From contig NZ_JACJUD010000001.1 in assembly GCF_014174475.1 (NCBI RefSeq), forward strand, positions 1,159,861 through 1,223,860: DNA of 64,000 nucleotides, written 5' to 3'. The translations under genes were made by a program, and so were the position numbers. The notes beneath the pieces are model-generated. The model saw only the letters and a list, made by a program, of their open reading frames with translations, did no database searches and was not told the DNA's origin. The stretch is from Aquipseudomonas ullengensis (GTDB lineage Bacteria > Pseudomonadota > Gammaproteobacteria > Pseudomonadales > Pseudomonadaceae). Positions within the stretch are counted from its first letter, which is position 1. Every line of letters starts with the position of its first letter. Positions 9,324-17,569 of the stretch are shown here, one piece after another.

Positions 9324-10541
9324 TCAGGCCGACTGCAGCAAGCGCCCGGGGAAATGCTCGAGCAGCGTCACCGGTAGCCGCAGCAGGCGCGCGGCGCGGC
9401 TTTCCAGCAGGCTTTGCGGCGCCTGGTTGGCCGGTAGCTCAAGCAGCTGGGCGCAGAGGTTGAGCACCAGCGCTTCGCGGGAGAACACCCCGCTGCCCAG
9501 GGCGTAGTAAGCGGCGATCAGCTCGCGCAAGCCGAACGGCAGGCGCCAGCGGATGCGCAAGGCCGAGCCGAAACCTGCGGCGCGGCGGCTCATGGCCCGC
9601 TCGATCTGCTCGTTGCTCAGCTCGCCGCCGGCGTTCTGCCAGTCCTGCAGGCTGCGCAGCAGCGCCAGCTCGCCGATGTTGTGCAGCAGGCCGGCGGTGT
9701 AGCACAGCTCGTTGTCCAGGCGCAGCTGCGCGGCCAGCCAGTGGGCGATTTCGGCGCCGCGCTGGGCCTGTTCGCCGGTGTGGCTGGCCAACTCCGCCAG
9801 GCGTGGGTCCTGCAGCAGGGCGTTGCGCTGGATGGCCAGGCCCAGCACCAGGTTCAGGCTGCGCGCGATGCCCAGGCGTTGCAGGGCCTGGGACAGTGTC
9901 TGGCAGGGGCCGCTGCGCTGTTCGGCGGCGCTGTTGGCGGCGGCGATCAGGCGTGCGGTGATTTGCGGGTCGCGGGAGAACTCGGCGGCCAGCTCGCCCA
10001 GGTCCTGTTCACCGGCCTGCAGGCTGCGCGCCACGGCGTCGCGCACATCGGCCAGCAGCGGCGCGCCCTGGCCTTCTTCGCGCACGCTGTCGAGGTAGTG
10101 TTCGAGGTTGTCCACCAGCAGGGTCGGGGCGTTGGTGTCGGCCTGGTAACTCTCGCTGTGCAGCAGGGTTTGCAGGCGCTGGCGCAGGTGTTCGGCATTG
10201 AACGGTTTGGCCAGGTACGCGGCAGGCGCCAGTGGCAACACGGCACGCACGCTGGAGGCGTCGACCCGGTTGCTGATCAGGATGTACGGCAGCGCCGGGG
10301 TGCGCGGATGGCGGCGCAGCTGGCGGAGCAGTTCGATGCCGTCGAGCCCGGCCAGTTCGCCATCGGCGATCACCAGGTCTGGCAGCTTGCGCCGACAGCG
10401 GGCCAGGGCGGCTGCGCCGTCGCTGACCTTGAGTATCTGGGCATCGTTGCGCGCATCGAGCACCAGTTGAGCCAGCAGGTCGGCAATCCAGGGGTTGGCC
10501 TCGGCTATGAGGATCTGCGGAGCGTTAGCCGGGGTGGACAT
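9324..10541 (-). CDS. Response-regulator receiver plus HDOD domain protein
   Basis: The 405-residue protein begins with a receiver domain: a LPDLVIADGEL segment with the likely phosphoacceptor Asp at residue 60, and a conserved Lys in AAYLAKPF. The acidic pocket is reduced to one Glu (LIAEANPW). After a linker comes an HDOD domain of about 200 residues, including DNELCYTAGLLHNIGELALL. HDOD proteins regulate signalling, motility or stress in proteobacteria and lack the full HD phosphohydrolase site. I chose the ATG at 10541 with GAGG six bases upstream. No histidine kinase is adjacent, so it may be an orphan. Confidence 0.85.
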   Translation of the reverse strand: MSTPANAPQILIAEANPWIADLLAQLVLDARNDAQILKVSDGAAALARCRRKLPDLVIADGELAGLDGIELLRQLRRHPRTPALPYILISNRVDASSVRAVLPLAPAAYLAKPFNAEHLRQRLQTLLHSESYQADTNAPTLLVDNLEHYLDSVREEGQGAPLLADVRDAVARSLQAGEQDLGELAAEFSRDPQITARLIAAANSAAEQRSGPCQTLSQALQRLGIARSLNLVLGLAIQRNALLQDPRLAELASHTGEQAQRGAEIAHWLAAQLRLDNELCYTAGLLHNIGELALLRSLQDWQNAGGELSNEQIERAMSRRAAGFGSALRIRWRLPFGLRELIAAYYALGSGVFSREALVLNLCAQLLELPANQAPQSLLESRAARLLRLPVTLLEHFPGRLLQSA

Positions 10542-10728
10542 GGCAACCTCTGGAGTGATGGCAAAATAGTGGCGCAAGTCGAGTGGCGGCGCACAGTCTA
10601 CGGATTGGCCAACGCGGCGCCAGCGCCGGCCGACGAAGCGGCGAGCACTTCGTCAGATTACCGCACGGTGTTCTGGTGTGGCGAGCGGGAGGCTCTATTT
10701 CAGGGGTTTCTGGCGTTCTTCGGAGCGC

Positions 10729-11337
10729 TTAGTCGCGGCTGGCGAGCTGCGGGGCGAGCAGCGCGAGGCTCGAGTCGAGGACTGCCTGCTGCTGCTCCGG
10801 GCTGGCCAGCATGCGTGCCAGCAGCAGTGCGCCGACGCACTGGGCGATGATGGCCCAGGCCAGTTCGGGGTTTTCCAGCTCCGTTGCCCAGGCCTGCTGC
10901 AGGCGCACCAGCCAGTGTTCGGCGCGCTCGCGCACCGGCAACTCGGCGCGAGCGATTTCCGCCCCCAGGCTGGGCAGCGCGCACCCGGCATCCGGCTGTT
11001 GCACGTGGGCGATGTTCAGGTACAGCTGCAGGCAGCGCTGCAAGCGGTCGCGGCCTGCACCGTTGTGCCCGAGCAACTCCAGGCTGTGGCTCAACTCGCG
11101 CTCGACGATGGCGCCGAACAGCTCGTTCTTCGACGGAAAGTGGCTGTAGAAGGCGCCGCCGCTGAGGCCAATGGCTTTCATCAGGCCATCCACGCCGGTG
11201 CTGGCGAAGCCGCCGTGCTTGGCAATGGCGCTGCTGCTGGCGAGCAGCTTCTCGCGGGTCTGGGCTTTGTGGTCGGGGGAATAGCGCACCCGGGCCTCCG
11301 TTGCGGTACTGGCTTGACGATGGGGAAAGCGTAGCAT
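10729..11337 (-). CDS. TetR/AcrR-family repressor
   Basis: This 202-residue protein has a classical N-terminal TetR helix-turn-helix (GGFASTGVDGLMKAIGLSGGAFYSHFPSKNELF) and a helical ligand-binding C-terminus ending in SSLALLAPQLASRD. The true start may be a few codons downstream of the ATG at 11337. It is divergent from the SDR gene, and the 44-bp space between them holds palindromes suited to a TetR dimer. It therefore probably represses the SDR/isomerase genes and itself, which is inference from layout. Confidence 0.88.
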   Translation of the reverse strand: MLRFPHRQASTATEARVRYSPDHKAQTREKLLASSSAIAKHGGFASTGVDGLMKAIGLSGGAFYSHFPSKNELFGAIVERELSHSLELLGHNGAGRDRLQRCLQLYLNIAHVQQPDAGCALPSLGAEIARAELPVRERAEHWLVRLQQAWATELENPELAWAIIAQCVGALLLARMLASPEQQQAVLDSSLALLAPQLASRD

Positions 11338-11343
11338 AACGTT

Positions 11344-11363
11344 CGTTTGGTAAACGATCGTTT
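11344..11363. promoter_or_regulatory. Candidate TetR operator between divergent tetR and SDR genes
   Basis: Two overlapping palindromes sit here: CGTTTGGTAAACG at 11344-11356 and AAACGATCGTTT at 11352-11363. They are AT-rich and centred in the divergent promoter space, as expected for a TetR-family operator. Confidence 0.55.
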
Positions 11364-11381
11364 ATTAAAGAGGTCTAGAGC

Positions 11382-12122
11382 ATGAGCACGCCGTCCAACG
11401 ATAAGAAAGTGGTGCTGGTCATCGGCGCGGGTGACGCCACTGGTGGCGCCATCGCCAAGCGCTTCGCCCGCGAGGGCTACATTGCCTGCGTAACCCGGCG
11501 CAGCGCCGACAAGCTGCAACCGCTGGTGGACGAGATCCGCGCGGCCGGTGGCGAGGCCCATGGCTTTGCCTCCGATGCGCGCAAGGAAGAGGAGGTCGCT
11601 GCGCTGGTCGAGCAGATCGAAAGCGAGATCGGCGCGATTGAGGCCTTCGTCTTCAACATCGGCGCCAACGTGCCCTGCAGCATTCTCGAAGAGACCGCGC
11701 GCAAGTATTTCAAGATCTGGGAAATGGCCTGCTTCTCCGCCTTCCTCACCGGCCAGGCGGTGGCGCGGCGCATGGTCACGCGGGGTCGCGGCACCATTCT
11801 GTTTACCGGTGCTACCGCGGGCCTGCGCGGCGCCTCGCATTTCGCTGCCTTCGCCGGCGCCAAGCATGGCGTCCGCGCCCTGGCGCAAAGCATGGCGCGT
11901 GAGCTGGGGCCGTTGAATATCCACGTTGGCCATGTGGTGGTGGACGGCGCCATCGACACCGCGTTTATCCGCGACACCTTCCCGGCCATCTATGCGCGCA
12001 AGGACCAGGACGGCATCCTCAACCCCGAGCATATCGCCGACAGCTACTGGTTCCTGCACGCCCAGCCGCGTGATGCCTGGACGTTCGAGCTGGACCTGCG
12101 CCCCTGGATCGAGAAGTGGTGA
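11382..12122 (+). CDS. SDR-fold protein lacking the catalytic Tyr and Ser
   Basis: The 246-residue Rossmann protein has the nucleotide motif VLVIGAGDATGGAIAKRFA and an N-x-G-A-N segment like the SDR NNAG motif. At the active site the usual Y-x-x-x-K reads FAGAK, so Tyr is replaced by Phe157 while Lys161 stays. The usual Ser region reads TGATAGLRG, with Ala at the aligned Ser position. Normal SDR proton relay is therefore unlikely; it may bind NAD(P) as a sensor or use other chemistry. It faces the TetR gene and precedes the isomerase-like gene by 90 bp, probably in one transcript. Confidence 0.85.
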   Translation: MSTPSNDKKVVLVIGAGDATGGAIAKRFAREGYIACVTRRSADKLQPLVDEIRAAGGEAHGFASDARKEEEVAALVEQIESEIGAIEAFVFNIGANVPCSILEETARKYFKIWEMACFSAFLTGQAVARRMVTRGRGTILFTGATAGLRGASHFAAFAGAKHGVRALAQSMARELGPLNIHVGHVVVDGAIDTAFIRDTFPAIYARKDQDGILNPEHIADSYWFLHAQPRDAWTFELDLRPWIEKW

Positions 12123-12212
12123 CGTGCATTGACCCGCTACGCGACGCCTAGCCTGAACGCCGCTCGCTGGGTCGCGGTACCTCGTTAGAACAATCACAAG
12201 AGAGAGCCATTC

Positions 12213-12806
12213 ATGAGCAAATCCGTCGAGTTCTACTTCGACTTTGGCAGCCCCACCACCTACCTGGCCTGGACCCAGTTGCCGGGCATCTGCGCGGCGC
12301 ACGGTGCCGAGCTGATCTACAAGCCGATGCTGCTGGGCGGCGTGTTCCAGGCCACGCACAACGCCTCGCCGATCACCATTCCGAGCAAGGGCCGCTTCAT
12401 GATGCAGGACCTGCAGCGCTTCGCCCGGCGCTACCAGGTGCCGATGCAGTTCAACCCGCATTTCCCGATCAACACCCTGGGCCTGATGCGCGGCGCGGTG
12501 GCCGTGCAGCAGCGTATGCCAGAGCGCTTCGAGGCCTATCTGACGACGGTGTTCAAGGCCATGTGGGTGGATGCGCTGAACCTGGGCGACCTGGCGGTGC
12601 TGGGCAAGGTGCTCGGCGAGGCGGGCTTCGATGCCCCGGCGCTGCTGGCGCTGACGGCCGAGCAGGAGGTGAAGGACACCCTCAAGGCCACCACCGAGGA
12701 AGCGGTGAAACGTGGCGTGTTCGGCGCGCCGAGCATGTTCGTCGGCAACGAGTTGTTCTTCGGTCAGGACCGCCTGGACTTCGTTGAAGAAGCTCTGCAG
12801 GCCTGA
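12213..12806 (+). CDS. 2-hydroxychromene-2-carboxylate isomerase-like (DsbA/kappa-GST fold)
   Basis: The 197-residue protein starts SVEFYFDFGSPTTYLAWTQLPGI and has the FGSP active-site segment with the Ser that replaces the thioredoxin-fold Cys in this family. KPMLLGGVFQATHN and GVFGAPSMFVGNELFFGQDRLDFVEEAL are also typical. Known members isomerise hydroxychromene carboxylates with glutathione in naphthalene breakdown. No naphthalene genes are present, so the true substrate is open. AGAGAG precedes the ATG by seven bases. It probably shares a transcript with the SDR gene. Confidence 0.88.
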   Translation: MSKSVEFYFDFGSPTTYLAWTQLPGICAAHGAELIYKPMLLGGVFQATHNASPITIPSKGRFMMQDLQRFARRYQVPMQFNPHFPINTLGLMRGAVAVQQRMPERFEAYLTTVFKAMWVDALNLGDLAVLGKVLGEAGFDAPALLALTAEQEVKDTLKATTEEAVKRGVFGAPSMFVGNELFFGQDRLDFVEEALQA

Positions 12807-12834
12807 GCAGCAGGAATACGCGATGCCTGCTTTG

Positions 12835-12894
12835 GTAGCCCGGATGCAATCCGGGGGGCTGAGCTGCCTGCTTCCCGGATTGCATCCGGGCTAC
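12835..12894. repeat. REP-like inverted repeat (GTAGCCCGGATGCAATCCGGG type)
   Basis: A 21-bp arm at 12835-12855 is repeated in inverted form at 12874-12894 with a short spacer; each arm is itself nearly palindromic. This is the look of an extragenic palindromic repeat, placed between convergent genes. Confidence 0.75.
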
Positions 12895-12913
12895 GGCGCG
12901 TCATTTGCCAGGC

Positions 12914-12938
12914 AAAAAAAGGCCCGCTTGCGCGGGCC
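12914..12938 (-). terminator. Intrinsic terminator of gabT
   Basis: On the minus strand a GGCCCGC-GCGGGCC stem with a short loop is followed by seven T. It lies about 80 bp past the gabT stop. Confidence 0.8.
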
Positions 12939-13019
12939 TCAAGGAAACGCCTGGCCTGGTGAGCATCAGGCGAATTCTGTGTGGCATCCGGCAGGAGCGC
13001 GGATGCCACGGCAGAGCAG

Positions 13020-14300
13020 TTACGCCAGTTCGTCGAAGCACTCGGCGACGATGGCAATACCCTTTTCCAGCTGGGCATCGGGAATGGTGACCGGCATCAG
13101 GAAGCGCACCACGTTGTAGTAGGTGCCGCACGACAGCAGGATCAGACCCTTCTCGCGCGCCTTGGCAACGATCTTGCCGGTCAGCTCGGCGGCCGGCTTG
13201 TTGTGGTCGCCGCCTTCGAACAGTTCGATGGCGATCATCGAGCCCAGGCCGCGCACGTCACCGATGACCTTGTGTTTGGCCGCGATGTCGCGCAGGCCGG
13301 CCTTGAGCTTCTCGCCCAGGGCCTGGCTGCGTTGCAGCAGGTTCTCTTCGTCGAACACTTTCAGCACGGCCAGGGCCGCGGCGCAGGCGATCGGGCTGCC
13401 GGCATAGGTGCCACCCAGGCCGCCGGGAGCGATGGCGTCCATGATTTCGGCCTTGCCGCACACGCCGGAGATCGGGAAACCACCGCCGACCGATTTGGCG
13501 AAGGTGGTCAGGTCAGGCACGGCGCCCAGTTGTTCGGTGGCGAAGAAGGTGCCGGTACGGCCGGCGCCGGTCTGCACTTCGTCGGCGATCAGCAGGATGC
13601 CGTGCTGGTCGCACAGGGCGCGCAGACGCAGCATAAAGGCCTTGGAGTTGACGTAGAAACCACCTTCGCCCTGCACCGGCTCGATGATGATGGCGGCGAT
13701 GTCCTGCGGCTGCGCGTCGTTCTTGAAGATGCGCTCGATGCTGGCGATCGACTCGTCTTCGCTGACGCCGTGGATTTCGCACGGGGCGATGGCGCGGTAC
13801 ACGCCAGCGGGCATCAGGCCCATGCCGGCGGAGTAGGGCACCACTTTGCCGGTCAGGCTCAGGGTCATCATGGTGCGGCCGTGGTAGGCGCCGGTGAAGG
13901 CGATCACGCCGGCACGGCCGGTGGCGGCACGGGCGATCTTCACGGCGTTCTCGACGGCTTCGGAGCCAGAGGTGACCAGCAGGGTTTTCTTGGCGAAGTC
14001 ACCCGGTACGCGCTTGGCGATTTCTTCGCAGAGCTCGATGTAGGGTTCGTAGGCCAGCACCTGGAAGCAGGTGTGCGACAGCTTGGTCAGCTGCTCCTGC
14101 ACGGCGGCAACCACTTTCGGGTGCAGGTGACCGGTGTTGAGTACCGCGATACCGCCGGCGAAGTCGATGAACTCGCGGCCTTCGACGTCCCACACGGTGG
14201 CGTTTTCGGCGCGCTCGGCGACGATCGGGTGGATCTGGCCCACGCCACGCGGAACAGCGGCGGCACGGCGTTGCAGGATGGATTCGTTGGTTTTGCTCAT
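13020..14300 (-). CDS. gabT: 4-aminobutyrate aminotransferase
   Basis: The 426-residue class-III PLP aminotransferase converts GABA and 2-oxoglutarate to succinate semialdehyde and glutamate. It shows LLVTSGSEAVENAVKIAR, FTGAYHGRTMMTLSLTG, IIEPVQGEGGFYVN, the PLP Asp/Gln pair in LIADEVQTGAGRTG, and the Schiff-base Lys in TFAKSVGGGFPISG. Length and opening match GabT of Pseudomonas. gabD lies upstream on the same strand but 346 bp away, with a structured repeat between, so the two may not share full expression. A terminator follows. Confidence 0.95.
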   Translation of the reverse strand: MSKTNESILQRRAAAVPRGVGQIHPIVAERAENATVWDVEGREFIDFAGGIAVLNTGHLHPKVVAAVQEQLTKLSHTCFQVLAYEPYIELCEEIAKRVPGDFAKKTLLVTSGSEAVENAVKIARAATGRAGVIAFTGAYHGRTMMTLSLTGKVVPYSAGMGLMPAGVYRAIAPCEIHGVSEDESIASIERIFKNDAQPQDIAAIIIEPVQGEGGFYVNSKAFMLRLRALCDQHGILLIADEVQTGAGRTGTFFATEQLGAVPDLTTFAKSVGGGFPISGVCGKAEIMDAIAPGGLGGTYAGSPIACAAALAVLKVFDEENLLQRSQALGEKLKAGLRDIAAKHKVIGDVRGLGSMIAIELFEGGDHNKPAAELTGKIVAKAREKGLILLSCGTYYNVVRFLMPVTIPDAQLEKGIAIVAECFDELA

Positions 14301-14646
14301 GTTTTCCTCATCGACCGCGTCGTTTGCGCGGCTGTGTCCAAGGATGATGACGACGGGCGGGAAACGCGGCAGCTAACGATGATCGAACTGCCAGTCTCCT
14401 GCCGATACGTCTGCAGGGTTCGCCGGTGCCACCACCGGAAACGCCGACGCCGGCTGACGCAGCTCTTGCCTGTCAGCCGACACCCACGGAAATTCAACAC
14501 TCAATAAAACGGTTTAGGGCGCTGCGAGCTAGCGTCAGGCAAGGCGCAATCGGGCGAGAGCGCGGAGTTTACGAGCTGTAAATGAGCAGCTCGAGCCCGA
14601 TTGCAACGCTGCATGCGCGACGCGCAGCAAGCCATAGATCCGTTTT
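14301..14646. other. gabD-gabT intergenic region (346 bp)
   Basis: This gap holds the structured 115-bp repeat described separately (14519-14631) and about 200 bp upstream of gabT that may carry a gabT promoter. No coding sequence is supported. Confidence 0.6.
14519..14631. repeat. Structured intergenic repeat, copy A
   Basis: An outer perfect arm pair lies at 14547-14555 and 14595-14603 (CAATCGGGC / GCCCGATTG), an inner pair at 14573-14578 and 14587-14592 (GAGCTG / CAGCTC), and a loop of TAAATGAG. A second copy at 59428-59542 keeps GCGGAGTTTAC and TAAATGAGCA but changes both stems in a compensated way. Confidence 0.75.
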
Positions 14647-16098
14647 TCAAATACCGCCGAGGCAGAGGTATTTAATCTCCAGATAGTCTTCGATGCCGTA
14701 CTTGGAGCCTTCACGGCCCAGGCCGGAGGCTTTCATGCCGCCGAACGGCGCCACTTCGTTGGAGATCAGGCCGGTGTTGATGCCGACCATGCCGTATTCC
14801 AGGGCCTCGGCCACGCGGAACACGCGACCCAGGTCGCGGGCATAGAAGTAGGAGGCCAGGCCGAACTCGGTGTCGTTGGACATGGCGATCACATCGGCCT
14901 CGTCCTTGAAGCGGAACAGCGGGGCCAGCGGGCCGAAGGTTTCTTCCTTGGCCACGGCGGCGTTCTTCGGCACGTCGACCAGGATGGTCGGCTCGAAGAA
15001 GCTGCCGCCCAGGGCGTGCGGCTTGCCACCGAAGACCAGTTTGGCGCCCTTGCTGACGGCGTCCTCGATGTGTTCTTGGACCTTGGCCACGGCCTTGCCG
15101 TCGATCAGCGGGCCGGTGGTGGTGCCGTTTTCCAGACCGTTGCCGATCTGCAGCTTGGCCACTGCGACTTTCAGCTTCTCGACGAAGGCGTCGTACACGC
15201 TGTCCTGGATGTACAGGCGGTTGGCGCAGACGCAGGTCTGGCCGTTGTTGCGGAACTTGGAGATCAGCGCGCCGTCGACGGCGGCATCCAGGTCGGCGTC
15301 GTCGAAGACGATGAACGGCGCGTTGCCGCCCAGCTCCAGGGACACCTTCTTGATGTCGTGGGCGCATTCGGCCATCAGCTGGCGACCGATTTCGGTGGAG
15401 CCGGTGAAGCTCAGCTTGCGCACGATCGGGTTGCTGGTCAGCTCGGAGCCGATGTCGCCGGCGCTGCCGGTGACCACGCTGAACACGCCAGCAGGGATGC
15501 CGGCGCGGTGCGCCAGTTCGGCCAGGGCCAGGGCGGAGTACGGGGTCTGCGAGGCGGGCTTGAGCACCATGGTGCAGCCGGCGGCCAGGGCCGGGCCGGC
15601 CTTGCGGGTGATCATCGCTGCCGGGAAGTTCCATGGGGTGATGGCAGCGGTCACGCCGATCGGCTGCTTGATCACGATCAGGCGCTTGTCGGGCTGGTGG
15701 CCCGGAATCACGTCGCCATAGACACGCTTGGCTTCTTCGGCGAACCACTCGAGGAACGAGGCGGCGTAGGCAATTTCGCCCTTGGCTTCGGCCAGCGGCT
15801 TGCCTTGTTCGAGGGTCATCAGGCGGCCGAGGTCGTCCTGGTGTTCGATCATCAGTTCGAACCAGCGGCGCAGTTTGCCGGCACGCTCTTTGGCGGTCAG
15901 GGCACGCCAGGCCGGCAGGGCCTTGTCGGCCGCTTCGATGGCACGGCGGGTCTCGGCGGCGCCCATCTTCGGCACGCTGCCGATGATTTCACCAGTGGCC
16001 GGGTTGTTGACCTTGATGGTCTGGCCGCTATCGGCGTCCAGCCAGGTGCCATTGACATAGGCTTGCTGGCGGAACAGTTGGGCGTCTTTGAGTTGCAT
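14647..16098 (-). CDS. gabD: Succinate-semialdehyde dehydrogenase (NADP+)
   Basis: The 483-residue aldehyde dehydrogenase oxidises succinate semialdehyde from GabT to succinate. Motifs are ITPWNFPAAMITRKAGPALAAGCTMVLKPA, FTGSTEIGRQLMAE, the catalytic Glu in LELGGNAPFIVFDD and the catalytic Cys in NNGQTCVCANRLYIQ. The end GLGREGSKYGIEDYLEIKYLCLGG is typical of GabD. I chose the ATG at 16098 (MQLKDAQLFRQQAYVNG) with GGAG six bases upstream; an ATG six codons earlier has no such site. Confidence 0.95.
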   Translation of the reverse strand: MQLKDAQLFRQQAYVNGTWLDADSGQTIKVNNPATGEIIGSVPKMGAAETRRAIEAADKALPAWRALTAKERAGKLRRWFELMIEHQDDLGRLMTLEQGKPLAEAKGEIAYAASFLEWFAEEAKRVYGDVIPGHQPDKRLIVIKQPIGVTAAITPWNFPAAMITRKAGPALAAGCTMVLKPASQTPYSALALAELAHRAGIPAGVFSVVTGSAGDIGSELTSNPIVRKLSFTGSTEIGRQLMAECAHDIKKVSLELGGNAPFIVFDDADLDAAVDGALISKFRNNGQTCVCANRLYIQDSVYDAFVEKLKVAVAKLQIGNGLENGTTTGPLIDGKAVAKVQEHIEDAVSKGAKLVFGGKPHALGGSFFEPTILVDVPKNAAVAKEETFGPLAPLFRFKDEADVIAMSNDTEFGLASYFYARDLGRVFRVAEALEYGMVGINTGLISNEVAPFGGMKASGLGREGSKYGIEDYLEIKYLCLGGI

Positions 16099-16417
16099 AG
16101 TGTTCTCCGGGTGCATGGCGCCGACGGTGCAGGCAATCAGGCAAATGGCGGGCAGCAGAATGCAGTGCCCAGCGTTTGAAATGTCACACGAATGCTAGGG
16201 CCAGCTCCGGCAAAGGGCAATAGGTATGTTCGATAAAACCAACAAAATAGCGAAAAAGTATGAACACCCCTGCGCTGCACCGGGTTTCCTGCGGATTAGC
16301 TCGCCAGCATGGCCGGCCTTGGGCTCAGCGGTACGGGCGTGCCAGTGCGGGGCAATGCTGGCTGTTCAAGATCACGAACATCAATGACGCGCCATCAGAT
16401 GGCGCGGTCCGGGCTTT
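16099..16417. other. Region upstream of gabD (319 bp)
   Basis: This holds the gabD promoter region and the end of the AraC transcript. An AT-rich stretch at 16218-16264 is the likeliest promoter area. A GCGCCAT/ATGGCGC hairpin lies near 16388-16404 but has no clear T-run on the minus strand. No gene is seen. Confidence 0.45.
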
Positions 16418-17428
16418 TTAGTGGCCCGGCAGGCTGTCGCGGTACTGGCTCGGGCTCTGCCCGCTCCAGCGTTTGAAGGCGCGGCTGAAGCTGCTGCTGT
16501 CGGCGAAACCGAGCAGGTAGGCGATCTCGCTGATCGAGCAGTCCTGGGCGCGCAGGTGTTGCAGGGCGAGGGCGTGGCGGGTGTCGGCGAGCACCTGTTC
16601 GTAGCTGCTGCCCTCGTCACTGAGGTGGCGTTGCAGGCTGCGCAGGCTCAGGTGCAGGCCGTTGGCGAGGGCTTCGGCGGAGGGCTCGCCGTTTGGCAGG
16701 CGCTGTTCCAGGGCGCGGCGCAGGCGACGGCTCCAGGTGTCGGGTTGCAGGGCTTCGAGGCGTTTCTGCAGCACGGCCTCGTTGTGTGCGGCGAGTTCCG
16801 GGTTGCCGTCTTCCAGCGGTTGTTCGAGGTCGGCGAGGGCAAACACCAGCACATCCTCGGCTGCACCGAAGTGCAGCGGGGCACGGAAGACTTCCTGCCA
16901 GGGCTGTGGATTGGCCGGCGTCGGCCGGCGCAGGTGCACGGCCAGCGGCGCGTAGTCGCGGCCCAGGCGGTTGCGGCAGGTGCGCACGTAGATGGCGGCG
17001 AAGGCGTCGATGGCTTCCGGCGCAGGCGGCAGGTTGCCGGGCGGCAGGCGCAGGTGGAATTCGCAGGTGTCACCGACATGGCGCAGCTCCAGCTCCAGGG
17101 CATCGCTGACCACCTGGTGGTAGCGCACGATGCGCTCGAACACTTCGCGCAGGCTGCCGCTGGCGACCAGAGCCAGGCCCAGGGCATGGAAGGTGGTGGG
17201 GGCGACATGCCGCGAGGTATTCAAGCCCAGCGCCGGGTCACCGCTGGCGGCCACGGCCAGTTGCCACAGGCGCGTGGTGGCGGACAGCGGGTAGCGCGCG
17301 TTGGGGTCGTCGAGCTGCGCCGGGTCGAGGCCGGCCTCGCGGCACAGGGCGGCGCTGTCGAGGCCGAGGCCGTCGAGTTGACGGCGCAGGGCGCGGGTCC
17401 AGCTGGCCAGGGTGGTGGGTTCAGTCAT
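16418..17428 (-). CDS. AraC-family transcription regulator
   Basis: The 336-residue protein has an Arabinose_bd-type N-terminal domain (residues 1-190, with YPLSATTRLWQLAVAASGDPALGL) and a C-terminal AraC double helix-turn-helix (LHLSLRSLQRHLSDEGSSYEQVLADTRHALALQHL and ISEIAYLLGFADSSSFSRAFKRWSGQSPSQYR). This is the OruR/ArgR-like architecture. I chose the start at 17428; an ATG at 17440 would read into the 21-bp repeat. It is divergent from the desaturase operon, which it probably controls (inference). Confidence 0.88.
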   Translation of the reverse strand: MTEPTTLASWTRALRRQLDGLGLDSAALCREAGLDPAQLDDPNARYPLSATTRLWQLAVAASGDPALGLNTSRHVAPTTFHALGLALVASGSLREVFERIVRYHQVVSDALELELRHVGDTCEFHLRLPPGNLPPAPEAIDAFAAIYVRTCRNRLGRDYAPLAVHLRRPTPANPQPWQEVFRAPLHFGAAEDVLVFALADLEQPLEDGNPELAAHNEAVLQKRLEALQPDTWSRRLRRALEQRLPNGEPSAEALANGLHLSLRSLQRHLSDEGSSYEQVLADTRHALALQHLRAQDCSISEIAYLLGFADSSSFSRAFKRWSGQSPSQYRDSLPGH

Positions 17429-17429
17429 G

Positions 17430-17471
17430 CAGGTTGGCATTCTCGGTCAACAGGTTGGCGTTATCGGCCAG
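17430..17471. promoter_or_regulatory. Tandem 21-bp direct repeats, candidate AraC-type operator
   Basis: CAGGTTGGCATTCTCGGTCAA at 17430-17450 is followed directly by a 21-bp copy at 17451-17471 with four mismatches. A 21-bp period is two helical turns, the usual spacing of AraC-family half sites. The repeats lie just upstream of the AraC gene. Confidence 0.5.
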
Positions 17472-17569
17472 GCACGTCGGCATCAGGACGCGCACTCTAG
17501 CCTGGCCTGATTACTAGAACGATCCGCAGCGCCCGCCCGGCGCCACACACGGACAAAGAGGATGCGTGC

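Noticed and set aside
12981..14507. 508-residue open frame opposite gabT
   Set aside because: It is the antisense shadow of gabT in high-GC DNA, with a Gly/His/Asp-rich sequence and no domain.
16388..16404. GCGCCAT/ATGGCGC hairpin as terminator of the AraC gene
   Set aside because: On the minus strand no T-run follows it; the T-run lies on the plus-strand side, where no gene ends.
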